This document shows positions 26,536 through 35,790 of a stretch of DNA of 64,000 nucleotides, in pieces (the first letter of the stretch is position 1; the number at the start of each line of letters is the position of its first letter). The notes beneath the pieces were generated by a model, which was not told the origin of the DNA, searched no databases, and saw only the letters and a list, made by a program, of their open reading frames with translations. Source of the DNA: Sneathiella limimaris (lineage in GTDB: Bacteria; Pseudomonadota; Alphaproteobacteria; Sneathiellales; Sneathiellaceae); the NCBI RefSeq assembly GCF_012932565.1, contig NZ_JABBYJ010000001.1:1674001-1738000 (forward strand), given 5' to 3'. The position numbers and the translations under genes were made by a program.

Positions 26536-27116
26536 TCCGTTTTTTTCTAATTCTTGGGATTACCGTTTTCGCGGCTTTGGGTATTTGGCAAGTCGGTAAA
26601 GCTGGCTTGCTTGCAGCAAAGGCTTGGGCCGCACCTATAATGATTGAACATGCTTTTTTGCAATCAGAAACTCTAGGCAAGCCTGTAAAACCCTGGTCTT
26701 GGTCAGATGCCTATCCAGTGGCAAAAATTGACGTACCGAAATTAGGTGTTCATCGATATGTTTTGTCAGATGCCAACATGCGCAATCTTGCGTTTGGGCC
26801 TAGTCTTCAAAAGGTTGGTGACCATCGTGTGATTTTTGCGCACCGGGATACCCATTTTCATTTTTTGAGGGAAATGGCTCTTGAGGACCGAGTGTCCTTT
26901 AAGTTTGCTGGCTTGCCTGAGGAAAAATGGACAATTGCAAAGTTTGATATTGTCTCAGCAGGTGATCTCTCTATCCCAGAGGATGTTGGTGAAGAGTTGA
27001 TCCTATTGGTGACTTGCTATCCATTCGAGGGCTTGTTTGAAGATGCAGATCAACGCTTTGTTGCTTGGCTTATCCGAGAAGAAAATGGCGCCGTCAACGA
27101 GGTAACTACATCCTAA
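26532..27116 (+). CDS. Class GN sortase
   Basis: The 194-residue transpeptidase has an N-terminal membrane anchor (about 3-22), the catalytic His in FAHRDTHFHF and Cys in LVTCYPFEG, followed by an Arg within DQRFVAW. Sortases cleave a sorting signal near the C-terminus of a target and join it to an amine; this subclass occurs in Gram-negatives. It starts with GTG inside the stop of its presumed substrate (GTGA overlap), so the pair is translationally coupled. No other substrate with a recognisable signal is seen in the window. Confidence 0.9.
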   Translation: MIRFFLILGITVFAALGIWQVGKAGLLAAKAWAAPIMIEHAFLQSETLGKPVKPWSWSDAYPVAKIDVPKLGVHRYVLSDANMRNLAFGPSLQKVGDHRVIFAHRDTHFHFLREMALEDRVSFKFAGLPEEKWTIAKFDIVSAGDLSIPEDVGEELILLVTCYPFEGLFEDADQRFVAWLIREENGAVNEVTTS

Positions 27117-27164
27117 TATCCGAAATGGTTGTGCATTCCAGAGAATTGAACGCTTTCTTAAGCC

Positions 27165-27211
27165 TTTGACACTACCAATAAGTTTTGACACAAATTGTCA
27201 CGGTTTTGACA
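27165..27211 (+). promoter_or_regulatory. Three TTTGACA repeats upstream of uppP
   Basis: TTTGACA occurs at 27165, 27184 and 27205, spaced 19 and 21 bases, and the middle copy is part of an inverted repeat TGACA-N5-TGTCA (27186-27200). Each contains a sigma-70 -35 match, but no good -10 box is clear at 16-18 bases. They may be alternative promoters or a repressor site. Confidence 0.35.
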
Positions 27212-27237
27212 TGGTTGCCACTTACTGAGGTTCGACC

Positions 27238-28083
27238 ATGCGGAGCTTCAGCTTGGGGGAATGGGTTAGCGTGTCATATTTTCATATTTTGGTTTTGGCG
27301 CTTGTTCAGGGAATTACCGAATTTCTTCCCATCTCCTCTAGTGGTCACCTTTTGCTCGTCCCTTTGCTGACGACCTGGCAGGACCAAGGGCTCAGTCTGG
27401 ACATTGCAACCCATGTTGGAACCCTGTTCGCGGTACTTCTGTATTTCCGCCAAGATTTCATCAACATGATTTTAGCCCTCATGGGGCGTGGTTCTGCAAG
27501 CGAGATTATCGAAGGGCGACAACTTGCCTTTCATGTCATTGTTGGCTCCATTCCTGCTTTGGTTGCTGGCGGTTTATTGTTCTTTATCCTGAAGCTGGAT
27601 TTGCGATCCCTTCTTTTAATCGCCATGACAACTCTATTTTTCGGAGTGGCACTTGGAATTGCTGATTATTACCTGAAAGGCAGCAGAAAAATCAGGGACA
27701 TGAACAGCTGGGATGCCTTGTTTATCGGAATTTTTCAGATTTTTTCACTGTTCCCGGGAACTAGTCGCTCCGGTGTAACCATGACAGCGGCCTTGATACG
27801 GGGGCTTGACCGTCAGGCTTCCACACGATTTTCAATGCTTCTCTCCGTTCCCATCATTATGGCGGCGGGCACCGCTGCTAGCCTGAAAGGAATATTGGAG
27901 GAAGACGTTCAATTTGGTCATGACGCATTGATAACAGCCGGGGTGTCCTTTGCTGTCGCTTATGTGGTGATCCGGAGTTTGATGGCTTGGATAGACAAGA
28001 TCGGCTTCATGCCCTTTGTTATTTACCGGTTATGCCTGGGGGGCTTTCTCTTGGGCCTTTACCTTACTGGATGGTCAGGTTAA
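27238..28083 (+). CDS. uppP: Undecaprenyl-diphosphate phosphatase
   Basis: The 281-residue inner-membrane enzyme recycles undecaprenyl diphosphate to the monophosphate carrier used for peptidoglycan and other envelope polymers; extra copies give bacitracin resistance. Motifs are GITEFLPISSSGHL (catalytic Glu-rich motif 1) and FPGTSRSGVTMTA (motif 2, catalytic Ser/Arg), with about eight helices. ATG 27238 has GAGG seven bases upstream. It lies downstream of the sortase with its own likely promoter region. Confidence 0.95.
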   Translation: MRSFSLGEWVSVSYFHILVLALVQGITEFLPISSSGHLLLVPLLTTWQDQGLSLDIATHVGTLFAVLLYFRQDFINMILALMGRGSASEIIEGRQLAFHVIVGSIPALVAGGLLFFILKLDLRSLLLIAMTTLFFGVALGIADYYLKGSRKIRDMNSWDALFIGIFQIFSLFPGTSRSGVTMTAALIRGLDRQASTRFSMLLSVPIIMAAGTAASLKGILEEDVQFGHDALITAGVSFAVAYVVIRSLMAWIDKIGFMPFVIYRLCLGGFLLGLYLTGWSG

Positions 28084-28186
28084 TCAGAGCCTCAAAATCT
28101 TCACTCGGACATATTGTTGCCACTTCCTTGTAATAGGCTAATCTAATATCCATATAACCTTCAGCAGGTTGCAGTGGGGAATCTAT

Positions 28187-29029
28187 TTGTCTATTCAACT
28201 TTCACATTTCACCAGATTTAAAAGATCGCTAGCGGCGGGAGCCTTTGTGCTCGTCAATGCATGGAGCGGTGTAGTCGCTGCCAATACACTGGAGCTTACG
28301 CACACGGTTTATTTGGGCGGATTGTATATGGGGTCTTTCAACACAGAAGTTGAGCAGGACAAGAACCGTTATCTTATACAGACTGACGCTGCGACCAATA
28401 AGTCAATGAGCTGGATGTTCAGCTGGATAGCAAAGGGGGCTAGCCAAGGAACGTTTGAGGAGTTGAAATTCAAGCCTGAAATGCACACGCATTACAGTAA
28501 GTGGCGGGATAAAGAACGCGGCGCAGACTTGACCTACACCAACTCAGGTGATGTTAAGGTTGACCTGGTTGGAAAACCATATTCAGATATGAACAAATAT
28601 ACACCGGTCAAGTCTGGCAGTATTTCTGGCAGTATGGATCCATTGACCATGGTGTTGGCCGCGCTTAACAGGTTTGAAAAAAATGGAAGCTGTTCAGGAA
28701 GTTATCCCGTCTATGACGGGCGCCGCAGATATGATGTCCTTCTAAGGGACGCGGGTGTTCGGAGCTTTAAAAAATCAAACTATTCAGTCTTTCGGGGAGA
28801 AGCCCGGGGATGTGCCTTTGAAGTAGTTGAAAAAGGCGGCTTTCGTAAGGAAAAAAGCTACGAGTTAGAAGATCCTTCGGATTTAGTCGTTTGGGTTGCT
28901 TCTCCTACAAATGATACAAGACCTGTTCCTGTCCGTATGCAGGTTAAAACGCAACTGGGTATGCTGGAATTACACCTGGATCAATATCGGATGGGCGACA
29001 CGCGACTAGCTAGTCAAAATTCGAAATAA
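28187..29029 (+). CDS. Periplasmic DUF3108 protein
   Basis: About 280 residues. The N-terminal hydrophobic segment RSLAAGAFVLVNAWSGVVAA looks like a signal peptide, and the mature part has the DUF3108 features SGSMDPLTMVLAAL, PVYDGRRRYDVLL and a lipocalin-like series of beta strands. Function unknown; such proteins are periplasmic and often near envelope genes, as here. TTG 28187 is chosen because GTGGGGA lies six bases upstream; TTG 28169 is the only earlier in-frame start. Confidence 0.75.
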   Translation: MSIQLSHFTRFKRSLAAGAFVLVNAWSGVVAANTLELTHTVYLGGLYMGSFNTEVEQDKNRYLIQTDAATNKSMSWMFSWIAKGASQGTFEELKFKPEMHTHYSKWRDKERGADLTYTNSGDVKVDLVGKPYSDMNKYTPVKSGSISGSMDPLTMVLAALNRFEKNGSCSGSYPVYDGRRRYDVLLRDAGVRSFKKSNYSVFRGEARGCAFEVVEKGGFRKEKSYELEDPSDLVVWVASPTNDTRPVPVRMQVKTQLGMLELHLDQYRMGDTRLASQNSK

Positions 29030-29064
29030 GTTTCGTCAATAAAAAATGTTAGATGGGGGAGGAT

Positions 29065-29517
29065 ATGCGTTTAACTTCGCATTTCACGGTTGCGGAGCTA
29101 TGCCGTAGCCAAACCGCAAACCGCAATGGTTTGAATAATTGGCCAACTACAAATGTTGTTGAAAGGCTGGGATTGGTAGCCGTCCATATCTTGGAGCCAA
29201 TTCGAGCGGCGTTTAACACGCCTTTCAGTCCTTCCAGTGGATACAGATCTGCCACTTTAAATCGGTTGTTGGGTTCATCAGAAGGATCTCAACATGTACG
29301 AGGAGAAGCTGTCGATCTGGAACTTCCAGGGGTTTCTAATCTGAGGCTGGCCCACTGGATCCGAGAACATCTTGTGTTTGATCAACTGATCCTTGAATGT
29401 TATCGCCCGGATGTCCCGTCAAGCGGTTGGGTTCATTGTTCTTTTTCTGGCGATAGGGCCAGGGGGCAGGTGCTTACTTATTCTGGCGGACAGTATTTTA
29501 ACGGCCTACTATCTTGA
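29065..29517 (+). CDS. Peptidase M15 family D-Ala-D-Ala carboxypeptidase-like protein
   Basis: The 150-residue zinc peptidase has the motif SGYRSATLNRLLG, the Hx(6)D-type zinc pair in SQHVRGEAVDLELP, and the third His in WVHCSF. It resembles the phage/YcbK-type M15 peptidases that cut peptidoglycan peptides. There is no signal peptide, so it may be cytoplasmic or released in another way. ATG 29065 lies directly behind GGGGGAGGA; ATG 29053 (four residues longer) is possible. Its 3' end overlaps the convergent AsnC gene by 20 bases. Confidence 0.82.
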   Translation: MRLTSHFTVAELCRSQTANRNGLNNWPTTNVVERLGLVAVHILEPIRAAFNTPFSPSSGYRSATLNRLLGSSEGSQHVRGEAVDLELPGVSNLRLAHWIREHLVFDQLILECYRPDVPSSGWVHCSFSGDRARGQVLTYSGGQYFNGLLS

Positions 29518-29968
29518 AAGGCAGATGCCCTCCCTGCTTAACGTCCTTTAGCACGATATTGGATTTAACATGAGCTATTCCCGGTAAGGGAAAGAGAAAC
29601 TCATCCAAGAACTTATTGAAGGCGTTGATATCCTCAACAACAACCCTCAGGTGGTAATCTGCATCGCCAGTGGTTGCATAACAATCCATGATTTCCGGCC
29701 GATTGCGAATGGCATTCACAAAAGTTGAAACTGTATCCGCTTTTTGTCGGGACAGACTGACATGAACAATGGCTGAAAATGCAAACCCAGCAATGTTCCG
29801 ATCTATCGAGGCGTGATAGCCAGTTATAAGGCCAATATCTTCAAGACTTTTAATCCGTCGCCAGCAGGAAGATGCAGAGATATTCAGCTCTGCTGCCAGC
29901 TGCGCATTGGTGAGGCGGCAGTCCTTTTGAATAAGTTCTAAAAGTTGCTTGTCTGTATTGTCCAGCAT
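29498..29968 (-). CDS. AsnC/Lrp family transcriptional regulator
   Basis: The 156-residue regulator has an N-terminal winged helix (LTNAQLAAELNISASSCWRRIKSL as the recognition region, about residues 18-41) and a C-terminal RAM ligand domain (ATTGDADYHLRVVVEDINAF). It is divergent from the indolepyruvate ferredoxin oxidoreductase gene, as is common for amino-acid-responsive regulators of aromatic amino acid breakdown. The shared intergenic region carries a repeated AAATTCTAT. Confidence 0.9.
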   Translation of the reverse strand: MLDNTDKQLLELIQKDCRLTNAQLAAELNISASSCWRRIKSLEDIGLITGYHASIDRNIAGFAFSAIVHVSLSRQKADTVSTFVNAIRNRPEIMDCYATTGDADYHLRVVVEDINAFNKFLDEFLFPLPGIAHVKSNIVLKDVKQGGHLPFKIVGR

Positions 29969-29972
29969 TTCA

Positions 29973-30031
29973 AAATTCTATTCAAGTTCGGTAGATTTTT
30001 TCATATTATATAAATAATTTGGAAATTCTAT
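29973..30031. promoter_or_regulatory. Direct repeat AAATTCTAT, candidate AsnC/Lrp operator
   Basis: AAATTCTAT occurs at 29973-29981 and 30023-30031, exactly 50 bases apart (about five helical turns), in an AT-rich region between the regulator and its probable target. Spacing in phase fits the octameric wrapping of Lrp-type proteins, but binding is inferred. Confidence 0.4.
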
Positions 30032-30129
30032 CATATTTGTAGGGAATGCGGATTAGAATGAAATAAGTTTTCAGCCTTGGCGTGATAAAATCCTATTCGG
30101 TCTATGGGATGAGAGCAGGAGCGCAAAAC

Positions 30130-33100
30130 GTGCTGAAAAAGAGCCGATCACAACAAGCAGTCAACACAAGCTATCAATTGCTGGATCGATATGATCAGGA
30201 AACCGGGCGGGTTTTTCTGACCGGCACTCAGGCCTTGGCTCGCATTCCCTTGATGCAAAAAAGACGTGACGAAGCAGCTGGTTTAAAAACGGCAGGCTTT
30301 ATTAGCGGGTATCGAGGCTCACCTCTTGGGATGCTGGATAAAGAGCTTTGGTCCATCTCGGATCGATTGAAAGCTAGTCAGATTGAGTTTATTCCAGCCG
30401 TAAATGAAGAGCTCGCTGCAACAGCTGTTCTCGGCTCCCAGCAAGTTGAGACAGATCCCAAACGCCAAGTGCAGGGTGTGTTCGGCATGTGGTATGGCAA
30501 GGGGCCGGGGGTTGACCGGGCTGGTGATGCCCTTAAACACGGAAATGCTTATGGCTCCTCTCCGCATGGAGGTGTTTTGGTCGTGGCCGGTGATGATCAT
30601 GGCAGTGTCTCATCATCCATGCCCCATCAGTCTGATGCTGCTTTTCTCACATTCTTTATGCCAATCCTGAACCCTGCCAGTGTGGCTGAATATCTCAGCT
30701 TTGGGGAGTATGGATACGCGTTGTCCCGTTATAGCGGCATGTGGGTTGGTTTTAAGGCGGCGACCGAGACTGTTGAAAGTGCCATGAGCGTTGAGCTACC
30801 AACACCGCGCAGTTTCATTACGCCGGCATTCGAAATTCCTGCCACTGGTTTGCATTATCGTTGGCCTGATTTGCCGGGCCCCCAAATAGAAGAACGGCTG
30901 GAAGCAAAAAAACATGCTGTCTATGCCTTCTGTGAAGCTAATCCCATTGATCGTCATATTTATGATGTGCCTGATGCGACTTACGGAATAGTGACAACAG
31001 GCAAAGCCCATCTCGACCTAATGGAAGCCCTTCGTTTGCTGGGGATTGACGAGGCGGAGGCGCGCTGGATCGGTATTGATATCTATAAAATAGGATTGGT
31101 CTGGCCGCTTGCGAAGAAGTCCTCTCTAGAGTTTGTGAAGGGAAAGCGTGAGGTTCTCGTCGTTGAAGAAAAGCGGGGAATTATCGAAAGCCAATTTAAA
31201 GAATATTTCTATGATTATCCGGGTGCAAAGCCAGCGCGGATGGTTGGAAAGAATGACGAAAATGGTGAACGCCTGATCCCCTGGATTGGAGAGTTATCCC
31301 CGTTGCAACTAGCTGAGATTGTGGCTAAGCGTTTGGATGCTGTCTTTCCAGATCTTCGACTGACGGATCGGGCTCATAAAATTATGGCCGAACAAGCTGT
31401 ATGCTTGAATACCCCAGGGGCAACTCGAACACCGTATTTTTGCTCTGGCTGTCCTCATAATCGTTCCACCAAGGTACCTGAAGGGTCACAGGCTCTTGCC
31501 GGGATTGGTTGTCACTTCATGGCGAGTTGGATGGATAGAAATACCAATTACCTGATCCAGATGGGTGGTGAAGGGGTCAATTGGGTGGCCAATTCCAGGT
31601 TTAATGGTGGGGAGCATGTTTTCCAAAATCTGGGTGATGGGACTTACTATCATTCGGGAATTCTGGCTATTCGCCAAGCCATCGCGGCTAAAACAAATAT
31701 TACCTACAAGATCCTATTTAATGATGTGACGGCCATGACTGGCGGGCAACCAGCCGATGGTCCGGTAAGTGTAGAATCTATCGCTCACTCCCTTCGGGCA
31801 GAAGGGATCGAGAGAATTGCGCTTCTCTCCCACGATATTGGGCGATTTGATAAATCGGATTTTCCTGCCAATGTGACTTTTGATGACAGGTCCGCGCTGG
31901 ATCGTGTCCAGCGAGAGCTTCGGCAAATACCTGGGGTAACAGCTCTTATCTATGATCAGCCATGTGCAACAGAGCGGCGTCGGCGGATCAAGCGGGGGTT
32001 GATCCAGGATAAGCCTAAGTTTGCCTACATCAACAAGGCTGTCTGTGAAGGATGTGGTGATTGCTCCGTTGCCTCCAATTGTTTGTCAGTAGAGCCGGTG
32101 GAGACTGAGTTTGGCCGCAAAAGGCAAATTAACCAAAATGCCTGTAATAAGGATTTCTCTTGTCTCGATGGGTTTTGTCCAAGCTTTGTGACCATCGAGG
32201 GAGGTCAAAGGCGAAAACCATCACCAACAGAAAATGAAGCGCGTTTAAAAGCCGCCTTGGACACTATCGAAGAGCCGGAATTTAGTAGTCTGGAAGTGCC
32301 CCATGATGTGATCGTAACTGGCGTTGGCGGCACAGGTGTTGTGACTGTCGGGCAACTGATCACAATGGCGGCTCACCTAGAGGGTAAAGGTGGTTCTGTC
32401 CTTGATTTCATGGGATTTGCGCAGAAATTTGGACCCGTCATTAGTTATGTCCGTCTTGCGGCTCATCCGGATCAGTTAAATCAGGTTCGGATCGATAAGG
32501 CATCTGCTGATGCACTGATCGGATGTGATCTGGTTGTTAGCTCATCTCCAAAAGCATCAGCCACATATCGGCAGGGTAAAACAAAGGCGGCGATTAACAT
32601 GGCTGCAATGCCAACTGGGGATTTTACCTTGAACCCGGATGCTGACCTGAAAATGGATCAAAGGTACCAGTCCTTGACCGATGTTTTTGGGGAGGATCGC
32701 TTAAGGGGAATTGACGCTAATCGAGCCTCTGAGAAGCTGTTGGGTGATAGTGTCTTTGCTAATATTCTTCTTTTAGGTTTTGCCTGGCAACAGGGACTTG
32801 TTCCGTTAAGCCGGGAGGCGTTGTTTAGAGCGATCGAGCTAAATGGCGTGGCTATCGAAGCCAATAAACAGGCGTTTGATTGGGGGCGCGTTTTATTTGT
32901 TCAGCCTGCAATTATCGAGGAAGAGCATAATCAGCAAACGGAACTCAAGGGTAAGGCGCTTCAAGCACGGCATGAGGAATTCTTGACTGAATACCAAAGC
33001 AAGGCCTGGGCCTTTCAATATCAGAAATTCATGGAAAAGCAGGAAGCCAAATTTGGAAGTCTTGAGGATGGTTCGCACCTGCTGGATAAAATAGGAAAGT

Positions 33101-33576
33101 CCTTGTTCAAGTTGATGAGCTACAAGGACGAATATGAGGTTGCCCGCCTTCAAAGCGATCCAGAATTCATGAATGAGATTAGTCGTCAGTTTGAGGGAGA
33201 ATTTAAAATTCATCACCATCTGGCTCCTCCCTTTGTACCAAGTGCAAAGGATGAAAGAGGACGGCCCCAAAAAGGGACATATGGACCATGGATGCGAAAG
33301 GTGTTTCCTGTTCTTGCAAAAATGAAGGTGCTGAGGGGGACGCCATTTGACCTGTTTGGTTATCATGCAGAACGGAAAATGGAGCGGCAGCTGATCGACT
33401 GGTATCGGGAGGAAGTGGACCAGCTGCGTCCGGAGGATGTTGTCAATAAACCAGATTTAGTGAACGAGCTCGTCTCTTTGCCGTTACAGATCAGAGGGTA
33501 TGGTCCGGTGAAAGAGGCTGCGGTTGAAAAAGTCAAAAACAGATTAAAGGAATTAAAAGAAGATCTAACTGTTTGA
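30130..33576 (+). CDS. Fused indolepyruvate ferredoxin oxidoreductase (alpha-beta-gamma type)
   Basis: The 1148-residue enzyme decarboxylates aryl-pyruvates (from aromatic amino acid transamination) to aryl-acetyl-CoA, passing electrons to ferredoxin. Order: N-terminal pyruvate-oxidoreductase-like domain (FISGYRGSPLG, GKGPGVDR), a thiamine diphosphate region (FCSGCPHN, GGEGVNW, NDVTAMTGGQPADG), a cluster-binding stretch (CEGCGDCSVASNC and CNKDFSCLDGFC), a gamma domain (VTGVGGTGVVTVGQL) and a long C-terminal extension. GTG 30130 is preferred over GTG 30082 because AGGAG lies eight bases upstream. It is divergent from an AsnC regulator and probably forms a single-gene unit. Confidence 0.9.
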   Translation: MLKKSRSQQAVNTSYQLLDRYDQETGRVFLTGTQALARIPLMQKRRDEAAGLKTAGFISGYRGSPLGMLDKELWSISDRLKASQIEFIPAVNEELAATAVLGSQQVETDPKRQVQGVFGMWYGKGPGVDRAGDALKHGNAYGSSPHGGVLVVAGDDHGSVSSSMPHQSDAAFLTFFMPILNPASVAEYLSFGEYGYALSRYSGMWVGFKAATETVESAMSVELPTPRSFITPAFEIPATGLHYRWPDLPGPQIEERLEAKKHAVYAFCEANPIDRHIYDVPDATYGIVTTGKAHLDLMEALRLLGIDEAEARWIGIDIYKIGLVWPLAKKSSLEFVKGKREVLVVEEKRGIIESQFKEYFYDYPGAKPARMVGKNDENGERLIPWIGELSPLQLAEIVAKRLDAVFPDLRLTDRAHKIMAEQAVCLNTPGATRTPYFCSGCPHNRSTKVPEGSQALAGIGCHFMASWMDRNTNYLIQMGGEGVNWVANSRFNGGEHVFQNLGDGTYYHSGILAIRQAIAAKTNITYKILFNDVTAMTGGQPADGPVSVESIAHSLRAEGIERIALLSHDIGRFDKSDFPANVTFDDRSALDRVQRELRQIPGVTALIYDQPCATERRRRIKRGLIQDKPKFAYINKAVCEGCGDCSVASNCLSVEPVETEFGRKRQINQNACNKDFSCLDGFCPSFVTIEGGQRRKPSPTENEARLKAALDTIEEPEFSSLEVPHDVIVTGVGGTGVVTVGQLITMAAHLEGKGGSVLDFMGFAQKFGPVISYVRLAAHPDQLNQVRIDKASADALIGCDLVVSSSPKASATYRQGKTKAAINMAAMPTGDFTLNPDADLKMDQRYQSLTDVFGEDRLRGIDANRASEKLLGDSVFANILLLGFAWQQGLVPLSREALFRAIELNGVAIEANKQAFDWGRVLFVQPAIIEEEHNQQTELKGKALQARHEEFLTEYQSKAWAFQYQKFMEKQEAKFGSLEDGSHLLDKIGKSLFKLMSYKDEYEVARLQSDPEFMNEISRQFEGEFKIHHHLAPPFVPSAKDERGRPQKGTYGPWMRKVFPVLAKMKVLRGTPFDLFGYHAERKMERQLIDWYREEVDQLRPEDVVNKPDLVNELVSLPLQIRGYGPVKEAAVEKVKNRLKELKEDLTV

Positions 33577-33666
33577 TCGGGCTTTTTATTTTTCTTTGGA
33601 AAATGAGTGAGTGAGGCCTTATATAAAACTCATCTGAACTCTCAATCATACGACAGAGGGGGTGCT

Positions 33667-35061
33667 ATGGCTGACGTCTCAGTGAGACCGGCTGCGATGA
33701 CCGAGAGAGAAAAACTGGGTCGTTATATCGTCGATGAGAATGATATCGAAAACCAGTATCTGAAGGATGCGTTGATTACGAATAAACGGGAGGGGCTGCA
33801 ACTAGCCGTCCGGGCCAGGTTTATTTCCCTAATAGCCATCGCCATTCTGACAACCTTTCTGGTCGGGGATTGGAGTGTTCTTTATTATCACGCCCTGATC
33901 GCACTCTTCATGCTGAACGGCTATTTGCAGTTGAAAGTTGGCCGGGTCGCCAGATCGCGTAAAGAGTTGTTGTTATTGTTTGCTGATTTGACCCTAATGG
34001 CAATAACGGTTGGGGTGCCCAATCCCTTCATGAATGAAACCTGGTCGGTTGCCCTTCAGTATAAGTGGGGAAATTTCCCCTACTTTTATGTGATTTTGGC
34101 AGGCGCCACCTTGATTTATTCTTGGCGCACTATGTTTGCGCTTGCCTGGTATACAGTGTTTATTTGGGGCGGGTTATTCTGGTGGGCAACTTATCAGCCA
34201 AATGTCCTCCCCGAAATCAGTGCGCAGATCAATGTCCTTCTGGCTGACTATCCGGATATTCTGGAGCAGGTATCACTTGAAAATCTGAGCTGGCATAGTC
34301 GCGTTCAGGAAGTTGTTATTTTCGTCATCGTTTGCGGAATTTTGTCTTTGAATATGTGGCGTTCAAACCGACTGTTGGAGCGTCAAGCCGATGCTGCCAG
34401 GGAGCGCGCTAATCTTGCAAGATACTTTGCGCCTAGCATGGTTGATCATTTGGCGGAAACAAATGATCCTCTGGGCAAAGTGCGGGAGCAACCTGTAGTT
34501 GTCATGTTCGTGGATATCGTCGGTTTCACCAAAATGGCTGAGCATGAACGACCAGAGCGGGTTGTTGCGTTTCTTCGGGAGTTTCACAAGCGCATGGAAA
34601 AGGTTGTGTTTGAGCATCATGGTACGCTTGATAAGTTTCTGGGTGATGGTTTGATGATCACGTTCGGAACACCAAATACGACACCTCAAGATGCCGAAAA
34701 CGCCTTGAAATGTGCTGTTGAAATGCAGGCAAGTATGGAGGAGTGGAACCAGAAGCGGATTGCAGCAGGTCATGCTCCGGTCAAGCTCTCCATCGGGATG
34801 CATTATGGCGATGTCGTTTTGGGAGATATTGGATCTGAACGTCGCCTTGAATATGCAGTGCTCGGGGATGTTGTGAATGTAGCCAGCCGGTTGGAGGCGA
34901 TCACCAGACCGATGGGTGCCGCAATTGTGGCGAGCGACGCAGTTATCCGTGGGGCCGGTAAAGAATTGGCGTCCGATTTGAATTACAGATCTGCAGGCCC
35001 TCAGGAAATTCGAGGGCGTGAAGAAGCTGTGGAGGTTTGGTCTGTTAAAAGAACAGATTAG
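33667..35061 (+). CDS. Membrane-bound class III adenylate cyclase
   Basis: The 464-residue protein has an N-terminal membrane part (about five helices, residues 45-245), a short linker (LLERQADAARERANLARYFAP) and a C-terminal cyclase domain. The two metal Asp are in VVMFVDIVGFTKM (residue 283) and DKFLGDGLM (residue 327); the Lys before the second and the Asp in YAVLGDVVNVASRLE fit ATP use. It makes cAMP. ATG 33667 is chosen because AGAGGGGG lies just upstream; a GTG at 33607 would add 20 unremarkable residues. Its 3' end overlaps the convergent MBL gene by four bases. Confidence 0.88.
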   Translation: MADVSVRPAAMTEREKLGRYIVDENDIENQYLKDALITNKREGLQLAVRARFISLIAIAILTTFLVGDWSVLYYHALIALFMLNGYLQLKVGRVARSRKELLLLFADLTLMAITVGVPNPFMNETWSVALQYKWGNFPYFYVILAGATLIYSWRTMFALAWYTVFIWGGLFWWATYQPNVLPEISAQINVLLADYPDILEQVSLENLSWHSRVQEVVIFVIVCGILSLNMWRSNRLLERQADAARERANLARYFAPSMVDHLAETNDPLGKVREQPVVVMFVDIVGFTKMAEHERPERVVAFLREFHKRMEKVVFEHHGTLDKFLGDGLMITFGTPNTTPQDAENALKCAVEMQASMEEWNQKRIAAGHAPVKLSIGMHYGDVVLGDIGSERRLEYAVLGDVVNVASRLEAITRPMGAAIVASDAVIRGAGKELASDLNYRSAGPQEIRGREEAVEVWSVKRTD

Positions 35062-35702
35062 CCAAAGTTCAAATCGGAGACGAACGGATTGGTTTGTCGC
35101 TCCTGACCGAATGTCGACATATTGCCGTGGCCTGGGATAAAGGCAATATCATCGCCATAGGGCCAAAGCTTGTTTCGAATGGAATTGATCAGATCTTCGT
35201 GATTACCCATCGGAAAATCAGTCCGTCCAATTGACCCTTGAAACAGGACATCACCGACGATTGCCACACGATCTGATTTGCTAATGAAAACCACATGTCC
35301 GGGTGTGTGACCAGGACAATGCACCACATCCAGTTCGACATTTCCTACGGTCACTTTGTCACCATCATGCAGCCACCGATCTGGCGTAAATGCATATGAG
35401 GGAGGCCAGCCATAACGTGCGCACTGGCTTGGTAGCTGGTCAATCCAGAATTTATCCGCTTCATGAGGTCCCTCGATAGGCACATTCAAGCGTTGCCGTA
35501 ATTCTTCTGTGCCTCCTGCATGATCAAGGTGACCATGAGTGATTAGAATTTTTTCAATTTCAACGCCTTGATCTTCTGCCGCTTTCAGAATGTGATCCAG
35601 GTCTCCTCCGGGATCAATAATGGCGGCCTTGTTTGTTTCTTCGCACCAGATCAATGAGCAGTTTTGCGCAAATGGTGTCACTGGGATAATGAGGGCTTTC
35701 AT
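35058..35702 (-). CDS. MBL-fold metallohydrolase, glyoxalase II-like (YcbL type)
   Basis: The 214-residue metallo-beta-lactamase-fold hydrolase has the metal motif THGHLDHAGG, the later HCPGHTPGHVVF and PGHG His residues, and the typical YcbL opening KALIIPVTPFAQNCSLIW. It probably hydrolyses a thioester such as S-lactoylglutathione, or a related substrate. ATG 35702 is preferred over 35732 because family members begin there and AAGGTT precedes it. Convergent with the cyclase gene. Confidence 0.88.
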   Translation of the reverse strand: MKALIIPVTPFAQNCSLIWCEETNKAAIIDPGGDLDHILKAAEDQGVEIEKILITHGHLDHAGGTEELRQRLNVPIEGPHEADKFWIDQLPSQCARYGWPPSYAFTPDRWLHDGDKVTVGNVELDVVHCPGHTPGHVVFISKSDRVAIVGDVLFQGSIGRTDFPMGNHEDLINSIRNKLWPYGDDIAFIPGHGNMSTFGQERQTNPFVSDLNFG

Positions 35703-35790
35703 GAATAACCTTCGGTGGTTCGCTCGGACCAATATCTGATCGTTATTAACTCTTGTTGTGACGATTTATATCAGGGGAAAACGGGCTTGA

